Notes: generated by a model from the letters alone, not told the origin. Counted from the first letter of the stretch, positions 44,301-52,685 are shown. The stretch is 64,000 nucleotides of DNA from Ancylomarina sp048268005 (GCA_048268005.1 JBLWWJ010000004.1:248001-312000), one strand, 5' to 3'. Numbers and translations are program-made.

Positions 44301-45029
44301 GAATCACTGGCAATCGCAGATTCTCATTTTAAAAAGAAATCGTACACTTTAGCAAGACATCATTATAAGGATGCCGGAAAAATAAAACCAGAAGATGGCT
44401 ATGTTAAATCTCAGTTGAATGAGATTAAGATGATTTTGAAAGCTAATATGCAGTCAAAAGAAGAAGAATTACTAGCGCAAAATTCAAATGCCTTTGGGGA
44501 TAATTTGTTGAAGAAGAAGGAGCAAGAATACAAAGCTTATATTGATAAAGGTGATGTGGCAATTGATGACAAATATCTGGGAAAAGCCAAAGCCTATTAT
44601 AAACAAGCCTTAGCTGTTTTCAATCGTGATTACCCTAGAGAGAAATTGGCTGAGATAGAGGAGCTGAGGTATGCCTTTATATCTGAGAAAGATCGTATAG
44701 CATATGAGAAATTAATGCGATCTGGTAAAAACGAGTTTGAGAAATCAAGATATTCTGTATCTCGACATTATTATAAAAAAGCCTTGCTTTTAGCCACGGA
44801 TAGAAATGTGGTTGAAGAAAAATTAAAGGAAATCGAAGATGCAATAGCAGCAGATAAGCAAAAGGTTCTCGATCTTGAATTTGATACGTTTGTAAAGAAG
44901 GGAAATACAGCTTATGAATCAGGTCATTTATCGGTAGCTAAATTTTATTTCATAAAAGCATTGAAATTAAAGCCAAAGGATGTGCAATTGAAAGAGAATT
45001 TAGAGAATATTAAAAAATCACTGAAGTAA
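41322..45029 (+). CDS. Large exported protein with about 16 tandem TPR-like repeats
   Basis: A 1235-residue secreted or periplasmic protein. A signal peptide (to about 28, NTYAQ) is followed by a small beta-sandwich of carboxypeptidase-regulatory type (30-150, CTVKGSVTINGGDLTGVKI). From residue about 180 to the end there are about 16 units of 62-77 residues. Each has a Tyr-x-x-x-Ile-x-x-Ala-Asp start, an FxxxxYxxAxxxYxxAL helix pair (TPR-like), a KPxExYPKxQ turn and a long charged linking helix. The whole should be an extended superhelical rod. I do not recognise a named family. It ends 10 bases before the SpmA/B-like gene, so the two are co-transcribed and may work together in the envelope. 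Confidence 0.85.
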   Translation: MRAIILKYKYLTFLSFIFILFSVNTYAQEKCTVKGSVTINGGDLTGVKITLYKDSEQESVRNLSKSGKFSYSLDFGYDYIFEFSKKDFVTKRVSVSTYVPQDVLERDSRFPPSKFSIELFRFFPGIDLSIFDQPIGMIMYNSETDLIEIDLSFQKEIEDELKRIEKETRLKQEAYLAELARINAEYNAAIKKGDSEFQRKNYIDSKSFYTKALDLKAQEVYPKDQIAKLDKLLLSQKDKLEAQRLIDEKYNALIQVADKNFDEANYEQAKISYNSAIGVKSSEKYPKDQLAKIKNIELELKLNAENESRRLAAEKALKDKYDAFIIAADEAFKLKEYKAAKSQYTLAIKVMPEEVYPQDQIQLIDDQLDYERQLAAANAKFVAEQKALKAEYNRIIRLADNQFKKKDYSKAVTSYEKAIELDSEESYPRSQIQLITETIAREKELAVNKAKQKVVDDKYKLLVDSADKQLKGGEYIQAKQNYTEALTLKSNESHPKAQLIKIESLMAHQAKLLADKQAREKKYADLISLADSQMNSSDFDKALDNYQKALNIKPKAAYLNEQVKKAKQGKIDKKRDLEEKAKKELELQIQYQKYDALITKGDNNLASKKFFDSRENYRDALEIKPDEKYPKDQLNKLEDLMAKELQQATAIKEFEAKYKVYITTGDSQLESKEYEVARKSYQKASDMKPEETYPKLQLKKLEDLIAEANRIKANEQLLKEKYEAFIGKADIAFKNEDYKSAITNYQSALSLKAKENYPKEQIKKAELALEEIAQIAKEKLKQEEAESLLNERYSKQISLADLAMNEENYKNANSNYKKALEYKKDDQYATAQLLKIRNLIAEKENQAKAAELLLKKKSILDKQFRLFVSEGDKLFKNTKYTKALEKYESAIRIMPNDEYTLKQIDLVKDRIAEENINTEKSLALKKEYDAYINSADKLFADNKLKSAKEKYQLALSLRNKSTYPKNQIRIIDEILAKQEKADRKNSRLEEEFVESLAIADSHFKKKSYTLARHHYKDAGKIKPEDGYVKSQLNEIKMILKANMQSKEEELLAQNSNAFGDNLLKKKEQEYKAYIDKGDVAIDDKYLGKAKAYYKQALAVFNRDYPREKLAEIEELRYAFISEKDRIAYEKLMRSGKNEFEKSRYSVSRHYYKKALLLATDRNVVEEKLKEIEDAIAADKQKVLDLEFDTFVKKGNTAYESGHLSVAKFYFIKALKLKPKDVQLKENLENIKKSLK
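41874..45026 (+). repeat. Tandem protein-coding repeats, about 16 units of 190-230 bp
   Basis: Unit boundaries can be followed through the recurring motif EVYPKDQI, EKYPKDQL, EVYPQDQI, ESYPRSQI, ESHPKAQL and so on. The last three units (RDYPREKL, RNVVEEKL, KDVQLKENL) are more diverged. Identity between units is modest at DNA level, so this is an old duplication series. Confidence 0.8.
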
Positions 45030-45039
45030 ATAATAACAT

Positions 45040-46272
45040 ATGGCATTAAATTATATCTGGGTTTTCTTTTTCGTACTAGCCTTTGTAGTCGGTTTAATTA
45101 AGTTGATTTTTTTTGGAGATATGGAAGTGTTTCCAGCCATGATTAATTCGACTTTTGATATGGCCAAAACAGGTTTTGATATCTCGCTTGGCCTAACCGG
45201 TGTGCTAACCCTTTGGTTAGGTATCATGAAAATAGGAGAAAGAGGAGGAATCATTCGAATTTTCTCTCGCCTAATTGGACCCTTTTTTAATCGTTTGTTT
45301 CCTGAATTACCCAAAGATCATCCGGCTCATGGTTCTATCATGATGAACTTAGCAGCTAATATGCTGGGTTTGGATAATGCCGCGACACCAATGGGGTTAA
45401 AGGCAATGACACAGATGCAAGATGTGAACCCTGATAAAGATCGGGCTTCGAATGCTCAGATTATGTTTTTGGTTTTAAATACCTCAGGCCTGACCATAAT
45501 TCCAATATCTATTATGGTTTATCGAGCTCAACTGGGAGCCGTGAATCCTTCAGATATTTTTATCCCCATATTATTGGCAACATATTTTTCTACTATTACG
45601 GGCTTAATAGCTGTTGCTGTTATGCAGAAGATAAAGCTTTGGGATAAGGTTATTCTCCTTTATCTGGGAGGTATGACCGCTTTTATTATAGCAATAATCA
45701 TGTACTTTTCTAGTATCGAAAAAGAGCAAATTGCTTTAATTTCCAGAGTGGTGAGTAATGTCTTTCTTTTTTCAGTGATTGTTGCTTTTATTTTATTGGC
45801 TTTCATCCGTAAGGTAAATGTTTATGAGAGTTTTATTGAAGGAGCTAAGGATGGTTTTAATATCGCTGTTAAGATAATTCCATACCTGGTAGCCATATTG
45901 GTAGCCATTGGAGTTTTTAGGGCATCTGGGGCTATGGATATGTTTATACAATCTGTTGAGAAGCTTTGTGTCATGTTAGGAATTAATGGTGATTTTATTC
46001 CAGCTTTACCCACTGCACTAATGAAACCCTTGAGTGGTTCTGGTGCACGAGGTATGATGGTTGATGCCATGAGTCAATATGGTGCTGACAGTTTCGTGGG
46101 ACGAATGACCTCAGTTCTACAAGGAGCTACAGATACTACTTTTTATATTATTGCTGTGTATTTTGGTGCTGTAGGTATCAAGAATACACGTTATGCTATT
46201 ACCTGCGGTTTAATTGCCGATTTTGCGGGAATTATAGCTGCAATTGGTATTGCTTATTTATTCTTTCATTAG
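45040..46272 (+). CDS. Fused SpmA/SpmB-like nucleoside-recognition domain membrane protein
   Basis: A 410-residue polytopic membrane protein with two Gate domains: the SpmA-like half (TGVLTLWLGIMKIGERGGIIRI and MMNLAANMLGLDNAATPMGL) and the SpmB-like half (FREASG-type region around IGVFRASGAMDMFI, then LMKPLSGSGARGMM and GATDTTFYIIAVYFG). In Bacillus the two halves are separate genes needed for spore core dehydration. Here, in a non-sporulating lineage, the fused form is common but of unknown role, probably transport. It follows the repeat-rich exported protein by 10 bases. Confidence 0.87.
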   Translation: MALNYIWVFFFVLAFVVGLIKLIFFGDMEVFPAMINSTFDMAKTGFDISLGLTGVLTLWLGIMKIGERGGIIRIFSRLIGPFFNRLFPELPKDHPAHGSIMMNLAANMLGLDNAATPMGLKAMTQMQDVNPDKDRASNAQIMFLVLNTSGLTIIPISIMVYRAQLGAVNPSDIFIPILLATYFSTITGLIAVAVMQKIKLWDKVILLYLGGMTAFIIAIIMYFSSIEKEQIALISRVVSNVFLFSVIVAFILLAFIRKVNVYESFIEGAKDGFNIAVKIIPYLVAILVAIGVFRASGAMDMFIQSVEKLCVMLGINGDFIPALPTALMKPLSGSGARGMMVDAMSQYGADSFVGRMTSVLQGATDTTFYIIAVYFGAVGIKNTRYAITCGLIADFAGIIAAIGIAYLFFH

Positions 46273-46286
46273 TCTTTGGAAAAGAA

Positions 46287-46294
46287 TACCTTTG
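46287..46294 (+). promoter_or_regulatory. Putative promoter of the S4-domain gene
   Basis: TACCTTTG matches the consensus -7 box and TTTC lies 19 bases upstream (46264-46267), overlapping the end of the preceding gene. The leader would be about 30 bases. Confidence 0.55.
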
Positions 46295-46331
46295 CCACTC
46301 AATTTCTATAAATAAATTTTACCGATAAGCT

Positions 46332-46538
46332 ATGATTAACTTTAAGATCGATACAGAATATATTGAACTAATAAAACTTTTAAAAGCATTAAGTATTAGT
46401 GAAAGTGGTGCTCAGGCTAAGATCTTTGTAGAAGATGGTCAGGTTGTTCGTAATGGTGAAGTAGAGTATCGTAAACGTGCTAAAATTCGTCCTGGCGATA
46501 AAATTGAAATTTTCGATGAAGTGATTATTGTTGAATAA
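46332..46538 (+). CDS. S4-domain RNA-binding protein (YaaA/YbcJ-like)
   Basis: A 68-residue protein that is almost entirely one S4 domain: LIKLLKALSISESGAQAKIFVEDGQVVRNGEVEYRKRAKI (read in shorter parts) with the conserved GQVVRNGE turn and the RPGDKIEI strand. The family binds structured RNA; the B. subtilis member sits next to recF. Its role here is unknown. It has its own promoter-like box and terminator, so it is probably a separate unit. Confidence 0.87.
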   Translation: MINFKIDTEYIELIKLLKALSISESGAQAKIFVEDGQVVRNGEVEYRKRAKIRPGDKIEIFDEVIIVE

Positions 46539-46561
46539 GCCATTCAAAAAGAATACAAACT

Positions 46562-46594
46562 AAAAAAAAAAGTCCAGCATTGCTGGACTTTTCT
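46562..46594. terminator. Bidirectional intrinsic terminator
   Basis: AAAGTCCAGC / GCTGGACTTT with a three-base loop, A-run before and T-run after, between the convergent S4 and GNAT genes. Confidence 0.9.
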
Positions 46595-46609
46595 GGTATT
46601 TAGATTTGC

Positions 46610-47143
46610 TTATTTCTTGGGATTAATCAATTGAAGGAGGTGTTCATCTTTCCAGCCAGTTTGACTTTTAATCCATTGTTTTTTTGTTCCTGTAATCTCA
46701 AAGTTTTTAGAACAAAATAAATCGATACTAGCTTGATTACATGTTGTAATATTACAATAGAGTTGATGTACCTGCAAACTATTAAAACAGTATTGGATTA
46801 GCGTTTCCAGTGCTTCACTTGCATAACCTTTTTGGCGATGCACTTTATCGTGAAGCAGTACTCCGATTCCGACCCTATTGTGAAATGGATCAAAATCAAA
46901 TAAATCGATTAATCCAATTGCTTCACTCTTATCTTTCAATTCAATAACCAATCTCAGCTGTTTACTCTCATAAATATCCAGATGTGAATTTTCCAGATAT
47001 TGCTTTAAGACAAAAAGAGAAAAAGGCTTTTGACAATGGCTGACTTCCCAGATATCTGAATTATTCTCCCACTGATAAAGTAGTTTTAAATCTTCAGGCT
47101 CTAAAGCTCTTAGACGGATTGAATTATTTTCTAAAATTTGCAT
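46610..47143 (-). CDS. GNAT family N-acetyltransferase
   Basis: A 177-residue acetyl-CoA-dependent transferase when started at ATG 47143 (MQILENNSIRLRALEPEDL); the longer frame begins at a TTG. The acetyl-CoA loop is in VGIGVLLHDKVHRQKGYASEALETLI (Q/RxxGxA pattern: RQKGYA), and the C-terminal CN-ASIDLFCSKNFE motif is typical of RimJ/RimL/SpeG-like enzymes. The substrate (ribosomal protein, polyamine or other amine) cannot be told. It lies 38 bases downstream of the PorE-like gene on the same strand and may be co-transcribed. Confidence 0.87.
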   Translation of the reverse strand: MQILENNSIRLRALEPEDLKLLYQWENNSDIWEVSHCQKPFSLFVLKQYLENSHLDIYESKQLRLVIELKDKSEAIGLIDLFDFDPFHNRVGIGVLLHDKVHRQKGYASEALETLIQYCFNSLQVHQLYCNITTCNQASIDLFCSKNFEITGTKKQWIKSQTGWKDEHLLQLINPKK

Positions 47144-47181
47144 ATAATCTATTGAAGAATTGTGATGAATCAAGTAGCGGA

Positions 47182-50091
47182 TTAGTGCTTATTGTACCAC
47201 TTTATTGTTCGTGTAAAGGCATCGTAATAACCTTTTTTGAAGGCTATATTCAAATAGGTTTTCTCATCCTTTTTATCTTCAAAAGCCCCGTAAGTATATC
47301 TCGATAAACCATCTTTACCTTTTTTCATATTGAGTCTGTCAATCGGAAAATTATTGAAATAACTCAATGATTTTGGATGATTTAAAGCCATAATTTGAAC
47401 GGTAAACTTATTGGCTCTTCTGGCGCTGTAATTCGCAAAAAGAACTTCCTCTCCCCAGTATGCTTTGCGAACAAAGGCATCCCAGTAACTCTTCTTTAAT
47501 ACTTCACCAAGCGCAAGCTGAGCTTCAGACTTCGTTGGGAAAATCTTATAGGTATATCTGTAAATATTTTCTGAATCTCGATATACATTCACCCCTTTAA
47601 GATTCTTGAAGTAGGATACAGGTCTAACCTCCTTAAGTGACATCAACTGTATGGTATAAGCTGTGCTTGTTGAAAATTTCATTTCAGGATAAATAAGTTC
47701 ACCATTGATTACCGTTCTGATAAATGAATCCCAGTACCCAATACGAATCAATCTGTTTAGTTCCTGAGTGGCGGCATTAATTGTCTTAAACTTCTTGTAA
47801 GTATATCGACTGAAGCCATCACTACTTTGGAATATTTTAACATTATCCAGATAGTTGAACATCTCGGGGTCCATTGGGATTTGAAGAGCCAGAATCTGAA
47901 TTGTATAATAATTAGCTTCTTTTTTCAGCTCTTTGATAAGTTTATCCTGCTGGATCATACGAATTTTGACCTTCTGCAATCCTTTCTTTTCAATTAGCTT
48001 TTTTGCCTTTATAGCATCTTTGTAGTTCTCATATCTACCTTGGATATAAGACAAATTATTTTCAGGGTTTTTAACCTCTTCTATACCTGGTATATCTTTA
48101 AGTTTTGCCAGAATACTTGTGTCTGATGTATTTAGTTCAAGCGTAAAAAACAGAGGAGCCATCGAAGGTATAGAGTCAATCTTTTGTTTCTTTATCTTTT
48201 TAGGCGTCTCAGGAATTTTAACTACAGGCACCACAACTGGCACTTCTTTTTTGACAACAGTATCAGGTTTACTCTCTTCAACAGGTTCCTCAATAGGCGT
48301 AACTATTTTTTGAGGTTCTTTGAGTTCCGTATCATCTAATTTATTATCAATTTCAGGTACGATAGCTTCTTTTTCCAGACTAATTTTACTTGCTTCATAG
48401 TCGATAAGATCCATGTTTTCTGGATAATCTTCTTCGTCTTCACGATAAAGTGCAAGAGGCAGAAGTGTGATAACGCTATGGTTTTCTTTATTAGCGTATT
48501 CGGCTGGTACATTCATGATTGTACTCAGTGGTCTATAGCCTTCTGCTCTAACTTCTAGATGGTATTGTTTACCAGCATCTATGATAAAAAGAAACTTACC
48601 TGACGCGGTATTAGGACGGTATAGGCCTATGGTTTTATTATCATGACTTAATTTGATTCTAGCTTTCCCTACAGGTTGTCCTTTGGTGTTGATTAATTTT
48701 CCTTTAAGTACAAATAAACCGGTATTATCAGCATCTGGAGTTTGAATTCTAAAGATGTCTGCTCGACCATAGGAACCTTTTCTATACGAAGCCATATAGG
48801 CTCTTTTCCCATCAGGAGTTGGGGTGTAGTAGATATCCTCTTTTGTTGAGTTTATGGGAAATCCAATATTGACTGGTTTTTTCCAACGTCCATTTTCAAA
48901 TGTTGATTTGAATACATCAAAGCCACCCATGGTTTTGTGTCCCTTTGAACTAAAGTATAAGTGTGTTCCATCGTGGTGGATAAAGGGAGCTTCATCGTCG
49001 TAAATCGTATTGATATTTGGACCCAGATTTTGAGCCGGTCCCCATTTCCCATTAGGAAGCTTTTTTACACTGTAGATATCCATTTTTCCATATCCACCTG
49101 GTCGATCACTTGAGAAATAAATGGTTCTGCCATCAGCTGAAATGGAAATATGACTTTCCTTACTAGGTGAGTTGATGTCAGAATGTAATTTTTGTGGTCT
49201 TGTCCAATTTTCTCCATTTAGTTTACTGACATAAATATCTCCACCATTTGATTCGTTATTATTGTAGTAACCAGCTTTATATACGTAAATTTCCTGACCG
49301 TCAGCTGAAATAGAAATGGATGCATCGTGATCCTTCGTATTCAGAATACTAATTCCTTTGGGTTCTGACCAAACACCGTTGGATTGATGGGAAATATATA
49401 TGTCTTCGAAAAATTGCCCATCCTTATCAACCTTACTTCCGGTGCCATTACGACGAGAAGTGAAAACCATGGTTGTTTCATCAGCCGTTACACCAGGACT
49501 ATGTTCGGCATATTCAGTATTTATTGAATTACCAAGATTCTCGATAGTAATATTGACAGGGTGTTCCGTTAGTTGTATGGCATTTCTACAGATTTCAATT
49601 TCATGTTCAATTTCAGCTTTATAGTGTACATCGCCTCTGGGAACCAGATTTAAAAGATTGTTGAAGGTTCTGATTGCTTTGCTAAATTGGTAATTGATAT
49701 GATAAGATTTACCCAGATTGTAATAATAAGCAAGTGGGATATTATTTCTTGATTTGGTATATCGAATCGCTTTTTCGAGGTATTCTGTTGACTTCTCCTT
49801 TTCTGATTCCAGATTAAAATAGCAAACCCCCAACATATTATTAAGCTCTGCATTTTTTCGGTCAAGAAGTAATAGATCGTATAAAACAGGGGCTGCTTCT
49901 CCGTAGTTTTTATTGGCAAAATACATTTTAGCCATCTTCATTTTCTTCCGTTTGCTGGTTTTGTCATTGGTAGATAGAGAAGTGCCAGCGAAACTATTAT
50001 TGACACCAATTGCTATAATTATAAAGAACATTAAAGTTCTTAAAAGTTGAGTGGATTTGTTTTTGTGAATTCCAGAATTCAACTTCATCAT
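47182..50091 (-). CDS. PorE-like periplasmic protein: TPR, PD40 propeller, regulatory domain and four SPOR-like units
   Basis: A 969-residue exported protein started at ATG 50091 (the longer frame begins with TTG; ATG 50088 is also possible). Domain order: signal peptide (to about 36), TPR repeats (45-155), PD40/WD40-like propeller (about 180-455, repeats such as ISADGRTIYFSSDRPGG), carboxypeptidase-regulatory-like domain (465-550), a Pro/Glu/Lys-rich linker, then four units of about 75 residues (645-965). The units start YTIQILAL, AYTIQLMS or KFTVQIMA, continue RYTYKKF or RYTYGAF, and end YWDSFIR or YYDAFTR, as SPOR peptidoglycan-binding domains do. The first unit is the most diverged. The first three domains are the arrangement of PorE of the type IX secretion system, whose tail is OmpA-like instead. 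Confidence 0.85.
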   Translation of the reverse strand: MMKLNSGIHKNKSTQLLRTLMFFIIIAIGVNNSFAGTSLSTNDKTSKRKKMKMAKMYFANKNYGEAAPVLYDLLLLDRKNAELNNMLGVCYFNLESEKEKSTEYLEKAIRYTKSRNNIPLAYYYNLGKSYHINYQFSKAIRTFNNLLNLVPRGDVHYKAEIEHEIEICRNAIQLTEHPVNITIENLGNSINTEYAEHSPGVTADETTMVFTSRRNGTGSKVDKDGQFFEDIYISHQSNGVWSEPKGISILNTKDHDASISISADGQEIYVYKAGYYNNNESNGGDIYVSKLNGENWTRPQKLHSDINSPSKESHISISADGRTIYFSSDRPGGYGKMDIYSVKKLPNGKWGPAQNLGPNINTIYDDEAPFIHHDGTHLYFSSKGHKTMGGFDVFKSTFENGRWKKPVNIGFPINSTKEDIYYTPTPDGKRAYMASYRKGSYGRADIFRIQTPDADNTGLFVLKGKLINTKGQPVGKARIKLSHDNKTIGLYRPNTASGKFLFIIDAGKQYHLEVRAEGYRPLSTIMNVPAEYANKENHSVITLLPLALYREDEEDYPENMDLIDYEASKISLEKEAIVPEIDNKLDDTELKEPQKIVTPIEEPVEESKPDTVVKKEVPVVVPVVKIPETPKKIKKQKIDSIPSMAPLFFTLELNTSDTSILAKLKDIPGIEEVKNPENNLSYIQGRYENYKDAIKAKKLIEKKGLQKVKIRMIQQDKLIKELKKEANYYTIQILALQIPMDPEMFNYLDNVKIFQSSDGFSRYTYKKFKTINAATQELNRLIRIGYWDSFIRTVINGELIYPEMKFSTSTAYTIQLMSLKEVRPVSYFKNLKGVNVYRDSENIYRYTYKIFPTKSEAQLALGEVLKKSYWDAFVRKAYWGEEVLFANYSARRANKFTVQIMALNHPKSLSYFNNFPIDRLNMKKGKDGLSRYTYGAFEDKKDEKTYLNIAFKKGYYDAFTRTIKWYNKH

Positions 50092-50324
50092 ATTTTTAAA
50101 TATTATAGACAATGAGTTATCATATAAAATGAGAGAATCGAATTTTATTTAATAGTATAGAGCGAATAAAAATGATGAAGGTTTAGAAAGGGAATTTGAA
50201 TAATCCCTTTAAAAATCCATGTTTTATTATAGGCCGATATGATCAAATAAAATATTTACACGTGTTGTGATATGCCTTATTATCACTGAACAATGCAAGA
50301 TATAAAAAACTTTGATTTTTTTGC
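50092..50324. other. Intergenic region between E2 and PorE-like genes
   Basis: About 230 AT-rich bases (322 bases in total between the two coding regions, the remainder being the terminator). I see no reading frame, repeat or clear promoter match. Confidence 0.4.
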
Positions 50325-50357
50325 ATAAAAAAAACGCAGATTTCAAGATCTGCGTTT
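50325..50357 (-). terminator. Intrinsic terminator after the E2 gene
   Basis: AAACGCAGAT / ATCTGCGTTT (50332-50341, 50348-50357). Read on the minus strand a T-run follows. Confidence 0.88.
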
Positions 50358-50413
50358 CCTTCATATTTGTATTTTATGTTCTGTTTTAGAGGCTTAAAAC
50401 ATTAATTTATTAA

Positions 50414-51721
50414 TTAAAGTAATTGACTTGTATCAAAATTCTCAAGATTTTCAGCTACTCTTTTCAAGAACATGCCACCAAGTCCTCCATCAACAACACG
50501 GTGATCGTAAGATAAAGACATAACCATGATATGTCTGATTCCAATTGTATCACCTTGTGGTGTTTCGATAACTGCAGGTTTTTTCTTGATAGCACCAACT
50601 GCTAAAATTGCAACTTCAGGCTGGTTTATAATAGGTGTACCCGTTGTACTGCCAAATGCACCTAAGTTTGTGATTGTAAATGTGCTTCCCTGAATCTCGT
50701 CAGGTTTTAACTGGTTAACTCTAGCACGATTCGCAAGATCATTAACTGATTTGCTTAGGCCAATTAGATTTTTCTCATCAGCATCTTTGATGACAGGAAC
50801 AATTAGGTTACCGTTCGGCAGAGCAGTAGCCATTCCAATATTTACAAAATTCTTTTTGATAATCTTATCACTATCAACAGATACATTGATTAATGGATAA
50901 TCTTGAATCGCTTTACTTACTGCCTCAACAAAAATAGGCGTATAAGTTAATTTTTGATTGTGTTTCTTCAGGAAATCATTCTTCACCTTCTCTCTCCATT
51001 GTACTATTGGAGTGACATCTACGTCGATAAATGAGGTGACATGAGCTGATACCTGTAGAGAATTGGTCATATGATGAGAAATCAATTTTCTCATACGATC
51101 CATTTCAATGATTTCAACGTTTTGACCTGTATAGGAGTTATGAGTCGGAGCACTAACTTGCGGAGTAGGAGCTGAAGGAGCAACAACTGCTTCGGCTATT
51201 TTAATTGTTTTTTTATCCTCAATATATTGCAGTATATCTTTCTTGGTAATGCGTTTAGCTTCACCAGAACCCACGATTGTGTTTAATTCTTCGTTGGTGA
51301 TATTTTCTGCCTTAGCAATGGTACGAACAAGTGGTGAAATGAAATTACCATTTTCAGTTTTGGCTTTCATTGGTTCACTCTCTTCAGGAGTCTCAGTTGC
51401 AAGCGTTATTTGAGGCCCTTTGCTTTCAGTAGGAGCTTCTTCTTTTTTAGGAGATGCACTGGCATCATCAATACTTTCTCCATCCGTTGTGATGATGGCA
51501 ACTAAGTCACCAACTTTGGGAACATCACCTTCTTCAAATAATATCTTTGCAATAACTCCACTTGCTGGAGCTGGAATTTCAGAGTCAACTTTATCGGTTG
51601 CGATTTCCATGATTGAATCCTCTTCTTCAACTGAATCGCCAACGTTTTTAAGGAGCTTTGTTATTGTAGCTTCAATGATACCTTCACCCATTGCTGGAAG
51701 AAAGATTTCGAATTTTGCCAT
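50414..51721 (-). CDS. 2-oxoacid dehydrogenase complex E2 (dihydrolipoamide acyltransferase)
   Basis: A 435-residue acyltransferase that carries the acyl group on lipoyl-lysine and passes it to CoA. It has an N-terminal lipoyl domain (1-80, lysine in EIATDKVDSEI), a linker, the peripheral E1/E3-binding domain (about 125-165, VRTIAKAENITNEELNTI) and the catalytic domain with SYDHRVVDGGLGG (His/Asp near the C-terminus). The sequence fits the branched-chain/pyruvate E2 group used by Bacteroidetes. E1 and E3 genes are not adjacent. The oxidoreductase at 12.8-15.5 kb catalyses the ferredoxin-linked form of the same chemistry. It is a single-gene unit. Confidence 0.92.
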   Translation of the reverse strand: MAKFEIFLPAMGEGIIEATITKLLKNVGDSVEEEDSIMEIATDKVDSEIPAPASGVIAKILFEEGDVPKVGDLVAIITTDGESIDDASASPKKEEAPTESKGPQITLATETPEESEPMKAKTENGNFISPLVRTIAKAENITNEELNTIVGSGEAKRITKKDILQYIEDKKTIKIAEAVVAPSAPTPQVSAPTHNSYTGQNVEIIEMDRMRKLISHHMTNSLQVSAHVTSFIDVDVTPIVQWREKVKNDFLKKHNQKLTYTPIFVEAVSKAIQDYPLINVSVDSDKIIKKNFVNIGMATALPNGNLIVPVIKDADEKNLIGLSKSVNDLANRARVNQLKPDEIQGSTFTITNLGAFGSTTGTPIINQPEVAILAVGAIKKKPAVIETPQGDTIGIRHIMVMSLSYDHRVVDGGLGGMFLKRVAENLENFDTSQLL

Positions 51722-51764
51722 ATTGATTTTGTTTAGTGTTTGCTTATTTAGTCTAAATAGAACA

Positions 51765-51772
51765 CAAATTTA
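51765..51772 (-). promoter_or_regulatory. Putative promoter of the E2 gene
   Basis: On the minus strand, TAAATTTG at 51772-51765 with CTTG 19 bases upstream (51795-51792) matches both boxes at the right spacing. The leader is about 37 bases. Confidence 0.58.
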
Positions 51773-51933
51773 ATCAAAAAAGAGTAAAAGACAAGTATGT
51801 CTGATTAGTAAAGTCAATCATCTTTTTTTAATATCTAATTAGTTTTCTCTATATCATAAAAATCGGATAACTTCCTTGAAGATAAGCTTTATGTTTGAAA
51901 ATCCTCCAGCTCGAAGTATCAGGAAATTGATAT

Positions 51934-52554
51934 TTATAAACTTTTATCAAATGGCATTCTATTCAGAAGGGAACGTCCTAATGTGATTTCATCGGTATAT
52001 TCTAATTCATCACCAATCGATACGCCACGTGCAATCGTTGTTACAGAGACTTGATGAGGTTTTAATTTTTTATAAAGGTAAAAGTTGGTTGTATCACCTT
52101 CCATAGTGGTACTGAGGGCTAGGATGATTTCAGTCAAATCTTCCTCCTGAGCTTTTTCTATTAGTGGTTTTATGCGCAAATCACTAGGCCCAACGCCATC
52201 CATTGGTGATATGATTCCACCCAAAACATGGTAAATGCCATTGTATTGCTGAGTTCTTTCAATCGACATGACATCTCTAATACTTTCGACGACACAAATG
52301 GTTGATTTATCACGCTTGGGATTTGCACAAATGTCACAAATATCGGTATCAGAAATATTATAACACGATTTGCAATGTTTAACTTCTTCGCGTAGCTGAA
52401 TGATGGTATTCCCAAACTTCCGAACCTCTTCCTTGTTTTGGTTAAGTAGATGTAGTACAAGCCTTAGCGCTGTTTTTCGACCAATTCCAGGAAGTTTTGC
52501 AAATTCTGAAACAGCATTTTCTAATAGTTTGGAAGGGAAGTTATCGTAATTCAT
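51934..52554 (-). CDS. recR: Recombination mediator protein RecR
   Basis: A 206-residue protein that loads RecA with RecF/RecO. It has helix-hairpin-helix ISEFAKLPGIGRKTALR, the four-Cys zinc finger (CKSCYNISDTDICDIC) and a Toprim domain (VVESIRDVMSIE, then LALSTTMEGDTTNFYL). Length is normal and all elements are complete. It is transcribed alone from a -7 box 50 bases upstream. Confidence 0.96.
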   Translation of the reverse strand: MNYDNFPSKLLENAVSEFAKLPGIGRKTALRLVLHLLNQNKEEVRKFGNTIIQLREEVKHCKSCYNISDTDICDICANPKRDKSTICVVESIRDVMSIERTQQYNGIYHVLGGIISPMDGVGPSDLRIKPLIEKAQEEDLTEIILALSTTMEGDTTNFYLYKKLKPHQVSVTTIARGVSIGDELEYTDEITLGRSLLNRMPFDKSL

Positions 52555-52604
52555 GTGTTATATATAATCGACGTATAGAAGAACAAATCCTGAGATCTGT
52601 AGCT

Positions 52605-52612
52605 CAAATGTA
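52605..52612 (-). promoter_or_regulatory. Putative -7 box of recR
   Basis: TACATTTG on the minus strand fits TAnnTTTG and gives a leader of about 45 bases. The -33 region is weak. Confidence 0.5.
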
Positions 52613-52685
52613 AGTATTTTTCGCATTCTTTTATCTGTGATCCATTTATGAAATAAGCTGATGGGGTTATGATGATAATAATTTC

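Noticed and set aside
33598..46272. Two Gate-domain proteins as a recent duplication
   Set aside because: The proteins at 33.6 and 45.0 kb differ in length and in most motifs; they belong to different branches of the superfamily.
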